Positions 53,048 to 62,700 of a stretch of 64,000 nt of DNA are shown here, piece by piece. The stretch lies in contig DASYDW010000010.1 of NCBI GenBank assembly GCA_036499395.1, positions 216,213-280,212 of the forward strand. Direction: 5' to 3'. The notes beneath the pieces were generated by a model. The model saw only the letters and a program-made list of their open reading frames with translations. It made no database searches and was not told the origin of the DNA. The stretch's first letter is position 1, and each line of letters opens with the position of its first letter. This stretch comes from Pirellulales bacterium. GTDB lineage: Bacteria; Planctomycetota; Planctomycetia; Pirellulales; JACPPG01. The translations under genes and the position numbers were made by a program.

Positions 53048-55714
53048 ATGGCTCAGGCAGAAATCGTTAATCCCCGCGGCGGCGACGTGGATCCGGCCGA
53101 AACGGCCGAATGGCTCGAATCGCTCCAGTACGTCCTCTCGACCAAAGGTCCGGAGCGCGTCCGCTACCTGCTGTCCGTTCTGGACGAGACGGCCTACCGG
53201 CACGGGGTCGACCTGCCGTTCTCGCATACGACCCCCTATATCAACAGCATTCCGGCCGATCGCCAGCCGGTGTATCCCGGCAATCGCGAGATTGAACGCC
53301 GCATCAAGAGCATCATTCGCTGGAACGCCATGGCGATGGTTGTCCGCGCGAATCGCGACCATCCCGGCATCGGCGGACATATCTCGACCTACGCGTCGGC
53401 CGCCACGCTGTACGAAGTGGCCTTCAACCACTTCTTCCGCGCGACGGACCAGATTTACTTCCAAGGACATGCCTCGCCCGGTATTTACGCCCGTGCCCTG
53501 TTGGAGGGGCGTCTAACGGAAAACCAGTTGGCGAACTTCCGCCAGGAACTGGCTCCCGGCGGCGGATTGTCGAGCTACCCCCACCCGTGGTTGATGCCGA
53601 ACTTCTGGCAATTTCCCACGGTCTCGATGGGGCTCGGCCCGATCATGGCCATCTATCAGGCACGCTTCAATAAGTACCTGCTGGACCGCGGCATCAAGGA
53701 CACTAGCAATTCGCGTGTCTGGTGCTTCATGGGGGACGGCGAATCGGACGAGCCCGAGTCGCTGGGCGCGATCACGCTGGCCTCGCGCGAGAAGCTCGAC
53801 AACCTGACCTTCGTCATTAACTGCAACTTGCAGCGCTTGGACGGTCCGGTTCGCGGCAACGGCAAGATCATTCAAGAACTCGAAGGCGCCTTCCGCGGCG
53901 CCGGCTGGAACGTCATCAAGGTCATCTGGGGTGATGACTGGGATCAACTGCTGGGGCGCGACGAAACCGGCTTGCTCGTGCAACGCATGGGCGAAGTCGT
54001 CGACGGCGAATACCAGAAATACATCGTCAGTCCTGGCAGCTATATTCGCGAACACTTCTTCGGCAAGTATCCCGAGCTGGAGGAGATGGTCGCGCACCTG
54101 TCGGATGAGAAGCTCAAGCGTTTGCGCCGCGGCGGCCACGACCCGGAAAAGGTCTTTGCCGCCTACAACTCGATGCAAGAGTGCAAAGGCAAGCCGACCG
54201 TGATCCTGGCCAAAACGATCAAGGGCTATGGCCTGGGCGAAGCGGGCGAGGGACGCAACGTCACGCACCAGCAAAAGAAGCTCAACGAGGCCGAGCTGCG
54301 CGAGTTCCGCACCCGGTTCGGCATCCCGATTTCGGACGAGGAAGTTTCGAAGGCGCCCTTCTATATTCCACCCCCCGACAGCCCCGAAATGCAGTACCTG
54401 CGCGACCGCCGCAAGGCGCTGGGTGGGTACGTCCCGTCGCGCAGCTCGGTCGAGCCGCCGCTTTCGATCCCGCACAAGGACGAATTTCCCGAGTCGTTCG
54501 AATCGAGCGGTGATCGCGAAGTGTCGACCACGATGGCCTTCGTGCGAATGTTCGGCCGTCTGTTGCGTCACAAGGATATCGGCAAGCTGATCGTGCCGAT
54601 CGTGCCTGACGAGTCACGCACCTTCGGCATGGAGTCGCTATTCCGGCAATGCGGCATCTACGCCCATACGGGCCAGTTGTACGAGCCGGTCGATTCGGAA
54701 ACCGTGTTGTACTACCGCGAAGCGAAAGACGGCCAGATCCTGGAAGAAGGGATCACCGAGGCAGGCTCGATGTCGTCGTTCATCGCAGCCGGCACCGCCT
54801 ACAGCACGCACGGGATCAACATGATTCCGTTCTTCATCTTCTATTCGATGTTCGGCTTCCAGCGCATCGGCGATTTGATCTGGGCCGCGGCCGATCAACG
54901 GGCCAAGGGCTTCATGATGGGAGGCACCGCCGGGCGCACCACGCTCAATGGCGAAGGGCTGCAACATCAGGATGGCCACACGCACCTGTTCGCCATGGCC
55001 TATCCCACGGTCCGCTGCTACGACCCGGCCTACGCCTATGAGACGGCGTACATCGTGCTGGACGGCATGCGTCACATGTATGAAGAAAAAGGCGACGGGT
55101 TCTACTACATCACGATCGCGAACGAGAACTACGTGATGCCCAATATGCCCGCCGGATGCGAAGAAGGCATCGTGCGCGGCATGTATCGAGTATCGACCAA
55201 GGACGTCGGCCCCGATCGGCCGCACGTGCAATTGTTCGGCAGCGGTTCCATCTTGCGCGAGGCGCTGCGGGCGCAGGCGATTCTGGCTGAGAAGTACCAG
55301 ATTTCCAGCACGGCTTGGAGCGTGACCAGCTACAAGCAACTGCGCACCGAAGCGCAAGAGGCACGCCGCTGGAACCTGCTGCATCCCAACGAAACGCCGC
55401 GCCGCAGTTACCTGGAAAACGTGCTCGAAGGGGTCGACGGTCCCTTCATCGCCACAAGCGATTACGTGCGGGCGGTTTCCGAGCAAATCGACCCGTGGGT
55501 GCCAGGCGGCCTGTACGCCCTGGGGACCGACGGCATGGGACGCAGCGCCGATCGTGCCGCATTGCGACGCCATTTCGAGATCGATGCCGAGCTGGTCACC
55601 GTGGCCACGCTCAACCAGCTTGCCGAGCGCGGCAAGGTCGAGAAGTCACTCGTCGCTCAGGCGATCCACGACCTGGGTATCGATCCGGACAAGGTCGACC
55701 CCTGGACGGCCTAA
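53048..55714 (+). CDS. aceE: Pyruvate dehydrogenase E1 component (homodimeric AceE)
   Basis: This 888-residue thiamine diphosphate enzyme decarboxylates pyruvate and passes the acetyl group to lipoyl-E2; E. coli AceE has 887 residues. The cofactor motif is CFMGDGESDEPESLGAITLA through FVINCNLQ. Other marks are HISTYASAATLYEVAFNHFF near the start, TIKGYGLGEAGEGRNVTHQQ in the middle, and MGGTAGRTTLNGEGLQHQDG in the transketolase part. It is followed 179 bases later by the E2 gene, likely co-transcribed; E3 (lipoamide dehydrogenase) is not in the window. Confidence 0.96.
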   Translation: MAQAEIVNPRGGDVDPAETAEWLESLQYVLSTKGPERVRYLLSVLDETAYRHGVDLPFSHTTPYINSIPADRQPVYPGNREIERRIKSIIRWNAMAMVVRANRDHPGIGGHISTYASAATLYEVAFNHFFRATDQIYFQGHASPGIYARALLEGRLTENQLANFRQELAPGGGLSSYPHPWLMPNFWQFPTVSMGLGPIMAIYQARFNKYLLDRGIKDTSNSRVWCFMGDGESDEPESLGAITLASREKLDNLTFVINCNLQRLDGPVRGNGKIIQELEGAFRGAGWNVIKVIWGDDWDQLLGRDETGLLVQRMGEVVDGEYQKYIVSPGSYIREHFFGKYPELEEMVAHLSDEKLKRLRRGGHDPEKVFAAYNSMQECKGKPTVILAKTIKGYGLGEAGEGRNVTHQQKKLNEAELREFRTRFGIPISDEEVSKAPFYIPPPDSPEMQYLRDRRKALGGYVPSRSSVEPPLSIPHKDEFPESFESSGDREVSTTMAFVRMFGRLLRHKDIGKLIVPIVPDESRTFGMESLFRQCGIYAHTGQLYEPVDSETVLYYREAKDGQILEEGITEAGSMSSFIAAGTAYSTHGINMIPFFIFYSMFGFQRIGDLIWAAADQRAKGFMMGGTAGRTTLNGEGLQHQDGHTHLFAMAYPTVRCYDPAYAYETAYIVLDGMRHMYEEKGDGFYYITIANENYVMPNMPAGCEEGIVRGMYRVSTKDVGPDRPHVQLFGSGSILREALRAQAILAEKYQISSTAWSVTSYKQLRTEAQEARRWNLLHPNETPRRSYLENVLEGVDGPFIATSDYVRAVSEQIDPWVPGGLYALGTDGMGRSADRAALRRHFEIDAELVTVATLNQLAERGKVEKSLVAQAIHDLGIDPDKVDPWTA

Positions 55715-55893
55715 ACCTGCCTCAGCGGGCGTCGATCGACGCCGCTCAAAAACTACCCAGCGACCGAAGAAGTTAAACCACGAATGACACGAATCAGAGC
55801 AACACGCGGCTAGGAATCGTTTTCGTATTCCTGCTCGTGCTTTTCGCAAGATTTGTGCTTGATGTTTTGCAGCCAAGGAAAAAAGAGACCTCG

Positions 55894-57282
55894 ATGGCGA
55901 TTGAATTCAAACTGCCGGACCTGGGCGAGAATGTCGATTCGGGGGACGTGCTGAACGTCCTGGTACACGAAGGGGACACGATCCAGGCGAACCAGAACGT
56001 CATCGAGCTGGAAACCGACAAGGCGACAGTCGAGATCCCGTGTCCGCACGCTGGCCGCGTCTCGAAGGTCCACGTGCAGCCGGGCCAGACGGTGCCGATC
56101 GGCACGTTGCTGTTATCGATCGAAGCGGCGGCCGGCGCCGGTGATGGTAAGCCCCCGGCCAAGGACGATGGCGGCGCGAAAGCGGCCGCTACGACGAAGC
56201 CCGCGCAAGCTCCTCCGGCCGATGAGGCTGAGGAAGAAGAAGATGACGAGCCCGCAGCGTCTGTTAAAGCCGCGCCCGCGAAGGCCGCGGCGCCGACCAA
56301 GCCGACGATAGCTAAGCCGGCTCCCGCGGCGCAAAACGGCGGATCGCCCGCGCACGAAGCGGCCGAGGGCGGGGCGGTGGCATCGCCGGCCGGGCCCTCG
56401 ACGCGTCGTTTGGCGCGCGAGCTGGGCGTTGATCTGCGTCGGGTCACGGGGTCAGGCCCCGGCGGACGCATCACGCGTGAGGATATCGTTTCGGCCGTGC
56501 GCCACTCGTCGCCGATTCTGAAAGTCACTCCCCACCGTCAGAACATGCCGGACGGCGTCGAGGATCAGGATTCCTACGGCTGCATTCGCCGGCAGCCGCT
56601 GACGAAGATTCGCAAGACGATCGCGGCCAACATGGCCCGCTCGCACTCGACGATTCCGCACGTCACGAATTTCGACGACGCCGACATCACCGAGCTGGAA
56701 CGCATCCGCAAAGGAAGCGTGGCGGACTACGTCGGGTCGGACATCAAGCTGACGATGATGGCCTTCGTGATGAAGGCCGTGGCGCAGTCGCTGAAGCTGC
56801 ATCCGCAGTTGAACGCGTCTCTGGATCTGGAGAACAACCAGGTTGTGTACAAGGAATACGTGAACCTGGGCGTGGCGGTCGATACCGATCGGGGCCTGGT
56901 CGTGCCCGTGGTCCGCGAGGTCGATCAATTGACGATTCCGCAAATCGCGCATGCCATGAACGACGTGGCCAACAAGGGCCGTGACAACCAGTTCGCCCTC
57001 GAAGACCTCCGCGGGGGCACCTTCACCATCAGCAACCTGGGCGCGATCGGCGGTACCTATTCCACGCCGATCATCAACCATCCCGAAGTGGCGGTCCTGC
57101 TGCTGGGACGGTCGCGGAAGTTGCCCGTGGTAGCCGACAACGACGAAATCAAGGTGCGCCTGATGATGCCGTTGAGCCTGTCGTACGACCACCGCCTGGT
57201 CGACGGGGCCGTGGCCGCGCGGTTCCTCAACGAAGTGAAGGGCTACCTGCAAGTGCCCGGCCGGCTGCTCTTGGCGCCGTAG
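55894..57282 (+). CDS. aceF: Dihydrolipoamide acetyltransferase (E2 of pyruvate dehydrogenase)
   Basis: This 462-residue E2 transfers the acetyl group from lipoamide to CoA and forms the complex core. It has one lipoyl domain with the lipoylated Lys in IELETDKATVEIPCP near residue 43, an Ala/Pro-rich linker of about 80 residues, and a peripheral-subunit-binding domain (STRRLARELGVDLRRVTGSG). The catalytic domain ends in SYDHRLVDGAVAARFL, which holds the active His and Asp. The ATG at 55894 starts the lipoyl domain; an earlier ATG at 55837 adds unrelated residues. E. coli E2 has three lipoyl domains. Confidence 0.95.
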   Translation: MAIEFKLPDLGENVDSGDVLNVLVHEGDTIQANQNVIELETDKATVEIPCPHAGRVSKVHVQPGQTVPIGTLLLSIEAAAGAGDGKPPAKDDGGAKAAATTKPAQAPPADEAEEEEDDEPAASVKAAPAKAAAPTKPTIAKPAPAAQNGGSPAHEAAEGGAVASPAGPSTRRLARELGVDLRRVTGSGPGGRITREDIVSAVRHSSPILKVTPHRQNMPDGVEDQDSYGCIRRQPLTKIRKTIAANMARSHSTIPHVTNFDDADITELERIRKGSVADYVGSDIKLTMMAFVMKAVAQSLKLHPQLNASLDLENNQVVYKEYVNLGVAVDTDRGLVVPVVREVDQLTIPQIAHAMNDVANKGRDNQFALEDLRGGTFTISNLGAIGGTYSTPIINHPEVAVLLLGRSRKLPVVADNDEIKVRLMMPLSLSYDHRLVDGAVAARFLNEVKGYLQVPGRLLLAP

Positions 57283-57388
57283 CGACAGGCCCTGCGCTGC
57301 GATAGGCTCCTCGCTGCGATAGGATTGTCCACAGAAGTTCGATCGCGCCGCGATCGTGGACGACCTCCCTCGCACGGAGCCCACACTA

Positions 57389-58159
57389 ATGAACGCCCTC
57401 ATCCTTGCACTGACCTGCGCTTTGGCGCCGGGAGAAGACGTGGTCGCGAATTTCTCGGAGCAGACGTACAAGTACACCGGCGGCCGGTATCAGGACGAAG
57501 CATTTCGTTATCGCCTGCTGTCGCCCGAGAAGATCGAACCCGGCAAGAAATATCCCGTCATTCTCTTTCTGCACGGGGCCGGCGAACGCGGCGATGATAA
57601 CGCCGATCAGTTGATCTACTTACCACAGCAGATGGCCACGGCCGAATATCGCAAGAAGTTCCCCTGCTTCTTGATCGCGCCCCAATGCCGGGAAGAGGGT
57701 TCCTGGGTCGAGCGTCGCGCCGACTCAGGCACTGTCGGCGATCAAATGCAGGTCGTCGAGGGCATCTTGCACGACGTGCTCAAGAAGTATCCTTGCGATC
57801 CCAAACGCGTGTATCTCACGGGCCTATCGATGGGAGGCTACGGCGCCTGGGACCTGGCCAGTCGGCATCCCGACTGGTTTGCGGCCGTGGCGCCGATCTG
57901 CGGGGGCGGCGATCCGAGCCGGGCCGACAAGCTTGTGAAAGTGCCGATCTGGGCCTTCCACGGCGATAAGGACGGCGTTGTACGTCCTGAGCAGAGCCGG
58001 GAAATGATCGAAGCGATCCGTGCTGCCGGCGGCAACCCGAAATACACTGAGTTCAAGGACGTTGGCCACGACAGTTGGAACCCCGCTTACAAGGATCCCG
58101 AGGGCGTGATTCCCTGGCTGTTCGCGCACGTCAATGATCGCGGCACGCCGGCGCCCTAA
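57389..58159 (+). CDS. Alpha/beta-hydrolase, secreted esterase (dienelactone hydrolase / prolyl oligopeptidase type)
   Basis: This 256-residue protein has a short signal peptide (MNALILALTCALAPGED). The fold begins YPVILFLHGAGERGDDNADQ, the oxyanion part, followed by the nucleophile elbow YLTGLSMGGYGAWDLASRHP. WAFHGDKDGVVRPEQSREMI holds the acid, and DVGHDSW the His. The architecture fits the CE1-like and lysophospholipase-type esterases found widely in planctomycetes for plant or algal polymers. The substrate is unknown. It follows the E2 gene but is probably its own unit. Confidence 0.85.
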   Translation: MNALILALTCALAPGEDVVANFSEQTYKYTGGRYQDEAFRYRLLSPEKIEPGKKYPVILFLHGAGERGDDNADQLIYLPQQMATAEYRKKFPCFLIAPQCREEGSWVERRADSGTVGDQMQVVEGILHDVLKKYPCDPKRVYLTGLSMGGYGAWDLASRHPDWFAAVAPICGGGDPSRADKLVKVPIWAFHGDKDGVVRPEQSREMIEAIRAAGGNPKYTEFKDVGHDSWNPAYKDPEGVIPWLFAHVNDRGTPAP

Positions 58160-58217
58160 ACGGCGCGCAAGGCCGCCACACCTATCGACCCACAGGACAT
58201 CTGGGATAACCCGCGAT

Positions 58218-58979
58218 CTAGCCCAAGTGTTCAAGCGCGCTTTTAGCGGCTTTCTTCTGGGCTTCGTCGGCGCCGTCCGACGCTAGTCCTTGATAGATGC
58301 CGCGGGCGGCGTCCTTTTGTCCGGCCTTGGCCAGCGTCGCCGCCAGTTGCAGCCGCGCGATATCCATCCGCTTCGCCGCGCGGGGGCTCGTGGCACCAAG
58401 CTGCTTGCGAACTTCCACGATCACGGCGTCGCCACCGGCGTCAGGCTGCAAGGCCAGTCCCTCGGCGCCGGCCAGGCGGATCTCGCTGCTGGTATCGGCC
58501 GTGGCCTTCTTCAAGGCTTCGACCGCCACGGCATCGCGACGCTTGCCGAGTGCGTTAGTCACGCCGACGCGGAATTCCTCACCGACCAGCTTGTCATCCG
58601 CTTCGGCCAGGGCCGTCGCTGCGGCGACGGTGGGAATCCGATCAAGCGCAAAGCGGGCCATTTCGCGAACGTCAAAATCGTTAAGCGTTTGCACGAGCGC
58701 CGGCACCTCGGCGTCACTGCCGACGTCGGCCAACGCCCGGCAAATCTCGTTACGCGCGGCCACCGAATAACGGGGCTTCGATTCTTTCTTCTTGTCGTCC
58801 TTCGCTTCGTCCTTGGCCACCAGGCAGGCAGCCAACTCGGCGGCGAGCGCCGTGCGTTCGGCTTCCTTGCCCGGCGCGCCGGCCGCGGCGTTCTTCACGA
58901 CCAAAGCGCGGCGAGCCTTGAAGGCCGCGGCCTGATCGGCCGATCCCAATTGTTCAGAAATCTGTGCGACGGTGTCCAT
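58218..58979 (-). CDS. HEAT-repeat protein
   Basis: This 253-residue protein consists of helical repeats of about 30-35 residues, e.g. AARNEICRALADVGSDAEVP, ALVQTLNDFDVREMARFALD and SEIRLAGAEGLALQP. These end in Asp/Gly-rich turns as in HEAT/PBS lyase-type repeats. It lacks a signal peptide, so it is cytoplasmic and probably a protein-binding scaffold. It lies 120 bases upstream of the Gfo/Idh oxidoreductase on the same strand. The partner is unknown. Confidence 0.75.
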   Translation of the reverse strand: MDTVAQISEQLGSADQAAAFKARRALVVKNAAAGAPGKEAERTALAAELAACLVAKDEAKDDKKKESKPRYSVAARNEICRALADVGSDAEVPALVQTLNDFDVREMARFALDRIPTVAAATALAEADDKLVGEEFRVGVTNALGKRRDAVAVEALKKATADTSSEIRLAGAEGLALQPDAGGDAVIVEVRKQLGATSPRAAKRMDIARLQLAATLAKAGQKDAARGIYQGLASDGADEAQKKAAKSALEHLG

Positions 58980-59099
58980 ATTGAATTCCTTCGACGATTC
59001 GCTTGTGCTAAAGCGCCAGGGGCAACCCCAGCGAAATATTTAATGATTCGATTAACCGGCAGCCATGCTCTCTAACTATTAGCTACCAGTTACTGATTA

Positions 59100-60389
59100 C
59101 TAAATGTGCCACGGTGCCCGCATCGGCCTGCTGAGCATGCGGTTGGCCTGCTCGTCGCCGACGAAAACTTCCTTCTCGGGGTCCCAGTTCAATTCGCGTC
59201 CCAGGCGGATGGCGATATTGCCTAGGTGGCAGACCGTGCACGAACGATGGCCGATCTCGACGTCGCAGATCGGGCGCTCGCGGCTCTGGATGCAGTCGAG
59301 CCAGTTGTTGTGATGATCGCTGCTGACGTACAGGCGCACGTCCTTGTCGCTGAACTCGGTCTTCAGAATGTCGCGATGCGACGATTCGGTGATCTGACCG
59401 CGGCTGACAAACACCCAGCCGTCGCTGCCGGTGAACTTCACGCCGTTCTCGCCGTCCGAATGGCAAGTCATCTCAACGCCGTTGGCATAGGTGTAGTTCA
59501 CATCGAACTTGCCCGGCACGTCATGCGGACCGTTCTCATGGAAGGTGCCTTGTCCCTTCACCTTCACTGGGCCGCTGCCGTCGGTCCCCATACCCCACTG
59601 GGCGATGTCGTTGTGGTGCGCGCCCCAGTCGGTCATCTTGCCGCCCGAGTAATCGCTGAACCAGCGGAACTGATAATGGCACCGGTTGGCCGAGTAATCA
59701 GCCCACGGGGCTGGTCCCAGCCAGAAATTCCAATCCAACTCAGGCGGCGGAGTGGTCGTGGGCTGCCAAGCGCCGCCATCAATGTCGCCGATGTAAGTGT
59801 CCACGCGCTGCAGCTTGCCGATCCGCCCATTGCGAACCAGTTCGCACGCCTGGCGAAAACGCTTGTCCGAGCGCTGCTGGCTGCCGGTCTGGAACACGGT
59901 GCCGTAGCGGCGCGCGACCTCGACCGTCTTCTTTCCTTCGTCGATGGTCAGTGTCAGCGGTTTCTCGCAATAGACGTCCTTGCCAGATTCCATGGCATAC
60001 AGCGAGGTCAACGTGTGCCAGTGGTCAGGCGTGGCGATCAGCACGGCATCGATATCTTTGCGATCGCACAGGTCGCGGAAATCCTTGTAGATGTCGACCT
60101 TTTTGCCGGTGCGGTTCAGCACGTCGAGCGCGGCCTGATCGCGATGGTTGCGATCCACGTCGCACACCGCGGCCATCTGGATGCGCTTGTTCGGAATCAA
60201 ATGCCCGGCCAGGTGATGGCGGCGCCCAAGGTCGCCGACGCCGATCGAGCCCACGACCACGCGGTCGCTGGGGGCCGGCTGGTCATCCTTGGCGAAGACC
60301 GAGGCTGGGACGATAGTCGGCGCGGCCAAGGCCGTGGCGGCCGAGGCTTTCAAAAATGTGCGTCGCGTGGGCGCGGAACGTTGTTTCAC
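59100..60389 (-). CDS. Gfo/Idh/MocA family oxidoreductase with Tat signal
   Basis: This 429-residue protein starts at GTG (GAGGAG nearby) with KQRSAPTRRTFLKASAATAL, a twin-arginine signal (R-R-T-F-L-K), so it is exported folded. The NAD(P)-binding part has VVVGSIGVGDLGRRHHLAGH, then LIATPDHWHT, and the catalytic Lys in KDVYCEKPLTLTIDEGKK. The C-terminal part includes the planctomycete-style WNFWLGPAPWADYSANRCHY. Such exported Gfo/Idh proteins are numerous in planctomycetes and thought to act on sugars outside the cytoplasm; the substrate is unknown. An upstream extension lacks the Tat signal. Confidence 0.9.
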   Translation of the reverse strand: MKQRSAPTRRTFLKASAATALAAPTIVPASVFAKDDQPAPSDRVVVGSIGVGDLGRRHHLAGHLIPNKRIQMAAVCDVDRNHRDQAALDVLNRTGKKVDIYKDFRDLCDRKDIDAVLIATPDHWHTLTSLYAMESGKDVYCEKPLTLTIDEGKKTVEVARRYGTVFQTGSQQRSDKRFRQACELVRNGRIGKLQRVDTYIGDIDGGAWQPTTTPPPELDWNFWLGPAPWADYSANRCHYQFRWFSDYSGGKMTDWGAHHNDIAQWGMGTDGSGPVKVKGQGTFHENGPHDVPGKFDVNYTYANGVEMTCHSDGENGVKFTGSDGWVFVSRGQITESSHRDILKTEFSDKDVRLYVSSDHHNNWLDCIQSRERPICDVEIGHRSCTVCHLGNIAIRLGRELNWDPEKEVFVGDEQANRMLSRPMRAPWHI

Positions 60390-60607
60390 GGCAAAAGACT
60401 CCTCAGGGCGTCTGGAGGCAAAAGGCAGGAGAGAGGGCCGGGCGTGTCGCAGCCGCCGCGAACCCATCGACCGAATGCGCCCGGGCCCGGGTGGGGCCTG
60501 GCACCGTCTCGTACGGTCCGCCTGCGACGAATACGTTGACTATTCTGTCCAGCCCCGAGGCGCATTGCAAGCAAACGCCACCAAGCGGCCGAATTACGTC
60601 ATTCCCA

Positions 60608-60630
60608 GGGGGGCGGGCGTCCCGCCCGCC
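60608..60630 (+). repeat. Single REP palindrome of the RAYT-linked family
   Basis: The 23-base palindrome matches the head of the RAYT-flanking repeats at 41311 and 42048. It lies between the stop of a membrane protein gene and the oxidoreductase start. Confidence 0.75.
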
Positions 60631-60656
60631 TTCATCCGTCGCAAGCCAAACACTTC

Positions 60657-61853
60657 CTAAGTCGCGTCCGGCGTCGGCGGAACCGCCTGCGGACTGGGCT
60701 TAACCGACCCCCAGCGATACGAAAACGCGCCGAGCAATTCCCCCTCCTGCGTTGTGTGGCATTGCAGGCATTGCTTTAACGCCCGGATCGAGCCGAGCGC
60801 GCGAATCGTGGACGACTCGTTGGTGCTTACGATGTCTTCCCCCTTTTTGAGCGCGTCCAGTCCTTGCTGCTCGAAGTCATCGAGTTGCCGCGTGGGCGCA
60901 TCGCGCAGTTCGTCCATGGCGGGCAGGTTGTCCGAGACATATACACGCGGATCGGGAAACTTAAAAAGACTGACGAGTTCGACCCGGTCCGGGGCGGGGA
61001 GTTGGGTGCGAGACACCAAATTGGTGTGTGGCCCCAGGCGATGTGCGAGGAACCCTGCCACCTCTTCGCGGCCGCGAATAAGGCCGTAACGCTCGGGCGC
61101 AACGAATTCCTCGATTGCGCCTTGGTGTGCGAACCATAGTAGGTCAGCATTCGGCTTGATACTTACTTCGGTCGATGCGTTCGCCTGCGTCTCGGGTGGA
61201 CTATCCACGGCGCCCGGTTCGGGACTGGCGGTTGCATCTTTCAGGCGAGTGACTTGAGGAACCGGCACGTCGTCCGAGCGCGCGAGCCACTCTTCCCTGG
61301 CAAGGTGTGTCATCCGCCCAACGCCGAAAGCCGGGCTCGCAAGAAATCCTTGCAGTGTTTTGTTGTGCAATTGCACGAGAGCGCGGTGCCGAATGCTGAA
61401 ATGTTGTTCTTGGCGCTCGACAATCTCGTGCCATCGGCTGTCAAGACTGCGAGATGTTTGGACTTGTGCCGACGCTGGGTGTAATTGCGTGTCGGCCTCA
61501 TACGCGAGCCGCGGCGCGAGCGATTGGAATGGATACTTTTCGACGAGCTGTTGCTGCTGTTGTTGCTGTACGATTGCCAGAATCGCGGCAGCCGCGTAAC
61601 CGGCGGCTGTCGCGCCGATGATCGATTGTCGAAATGCGCGCGGACCTGCCTTCCGCAAGGCACATATCACCGTTGCCACAAGCACGAAGAGAACTTGGAA
61701 TGCGACAGCCGGTGAATAAAACATGCACATCGGCGTGGCAAAGAACGCCACGACGCTAAACACAATAGCCAGGGCAAGTCGCGTTGGAGAAGCCGCGACA
61801 AGCCATACAGCCAACAGAAAAACGCTTGACCAGATTAGGCTGAACAGGATCAT
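60657..61853 (-). CDS. Membrane protein with one CxxCH motif and a Gln run
   Basis: This 398-residue protein has three hydrophobic spans in the first 110 residues (the first LIWSSVFLLAVWLVAASPTR), then a run of seven Gln near residue 117. A long outer domain follows, with a CLQCHTT motif near residue 370, the signature for covalent c-type haem attachment. A lone CxxCH close to the end suggests a monohaem protein that could take part in electron transfer or haem sensing; no axial Met or His is evident. No family recognised. Confidence 0.6.
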   Translation of the reverse strand: MILFSLIWSSVFLLAVWLVAASPTRLALAIVFSVVAFFATPMCMFYSPAVAFQVLFVLVATVICALRKAGPRAFRQSIIGATAAGYAAAAILAIVQQQQQQQLVEKYPFQSLAPRLAYEADTQLHPASAQVQTSRSLDSRWHEIVERQEQHFSIRHRALVQLHNKTLQGFLASPAFGVGRMTHLAREEWLARSDDVPVPQVTRLKDATASPEPGAVDSPPETQANASTEVSIKPNADLLWFAHQGAIEEFVAPERYGLIRGREEVAGFLAHRLGPHTNLVSRTQLPAPDRVELVSLFKFPDPRVYVSDNLPAMDELRDAPTRQLDDFEQQGLDALKKGEDIVSTNESSTIRALGSIRALKQCLQCHTTQEGELLGAFSYRWGSVKPSPQAVPPTPDAT

Positions 61854-61900
61854 GGCCGCGCCTCCTCGACCTTGATGTTCCGATTATCACCCGGTGAGCA

Positions 61901-62560
61901 TTACCCACCCGCCTTGCGCAAAGCCGTCCACGTCCCTTCGGCCTGGCCGGCGTAGTCGGCTTCTCCTTTCATCGTGTCCTTTTCGATCGTCCCCTTGTAT
62001 TTGATCTCGTTCCCTTGCACTTCGAAGGCGAACTCGATCGCATCCCCGTTGACGGTCCCCTTCAGGTTGGCGTCGCCGAATTGCCCTTTGTACTTGCCGG
62101 TGAGCTTTTCCCCCTCTTGCTTGAAGGTGAACTCCGGCGTGCCGGCATTGTCCCCCAGCTTGATCTCGCAACTCCAACTGCCAGTGGCGTCGATCTTGCG
62201 AGCTTTCCAAGTGCCATTGGCCTGTCCGTCGTAATCGACATTTCCTTCCATGCGATCCTTGGCCACGGTGCCGGTGTACGTGACCTTCGCGCCGTTGGCT
62301 TCGATCGAAAACTCAATCTCGTTCCCTTTTAGCTTGCCGGTGACATCGGCTTCGCCGAATCGCCCCTTGTAACGGCCGGACAGCTTGTCGCCGTCCTGCT
62401 TGAACGTGAAGACCGGCGTGCCGGTGTTGCCGGCCACGTCGACGTCGATATTCCAACCGCCGGCAACACTGTCGGCCGCCGCCGCGCGATCGGTCGCTGA
62501 AGTTCCCAGCCACACGCACGAAACCGCCAATACCGCGCAAGCACGAATGAGCGTGGACAT
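61901..62560 (-). CDS. Secreted protein with two tandem repeats of about 85 residues
   Basis: This 219-residue protein begins with a signal peptide (MSTLIRACAVLAVSCVWLGT, cut near AAAADS). The rest is two like domains: GTPVFTFKQDGDKLSGRYKG and GTPEFTFKQEGEKLTGKYKG. Each is followed by FGEADVTG or FGDANLKG, a beta-rich core and a closing G-T-W. The ATG at 62560 has AAAGGA upstream. The pattern resembles planctomycete secreted beta-barrel proteins of unknown role (lipocalin-like is one possibility, not shown). Confidence 0.7.
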   Translation of the reverse strand: MSTLIRACAVLAVSCVWLGTSATDRAAAADSVAGGWNIDVDVAGNTGTPVFTFKQDGDKLSGRYKGRFGEADVTGKLKGNEIEFSIEANGAKVTYTGTVAKDRMEGNVDYDGQANGTWKARKIDATGSWSCEIKLGDNAGTPEFTFKQEGEKLTGKYKGQFGDANLKGTVNGDAIEFAFEVQGNEIKYKGTIEKDTMKGEADYAGQAEGTWTALRKAGG

Positions 62561-62700
62561 GATGCAAGTCCTTTCTTGATTTGCGAGGCCGAGAAAGCCC
62601 ACGGCCGCGACAACGCCAGAGGTGATTGCGTTGCAAAACGACCGCGATCGCAGTATACCAAACGGCACGCATCAGCGTCTTTTGATGGGAGCAATGTGCC

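Noticed and set aside
59226..60539. 437-codon frame opposite the Gfo/Idh gene
   Set aside because: Antisense shadow; no start site or family motif.
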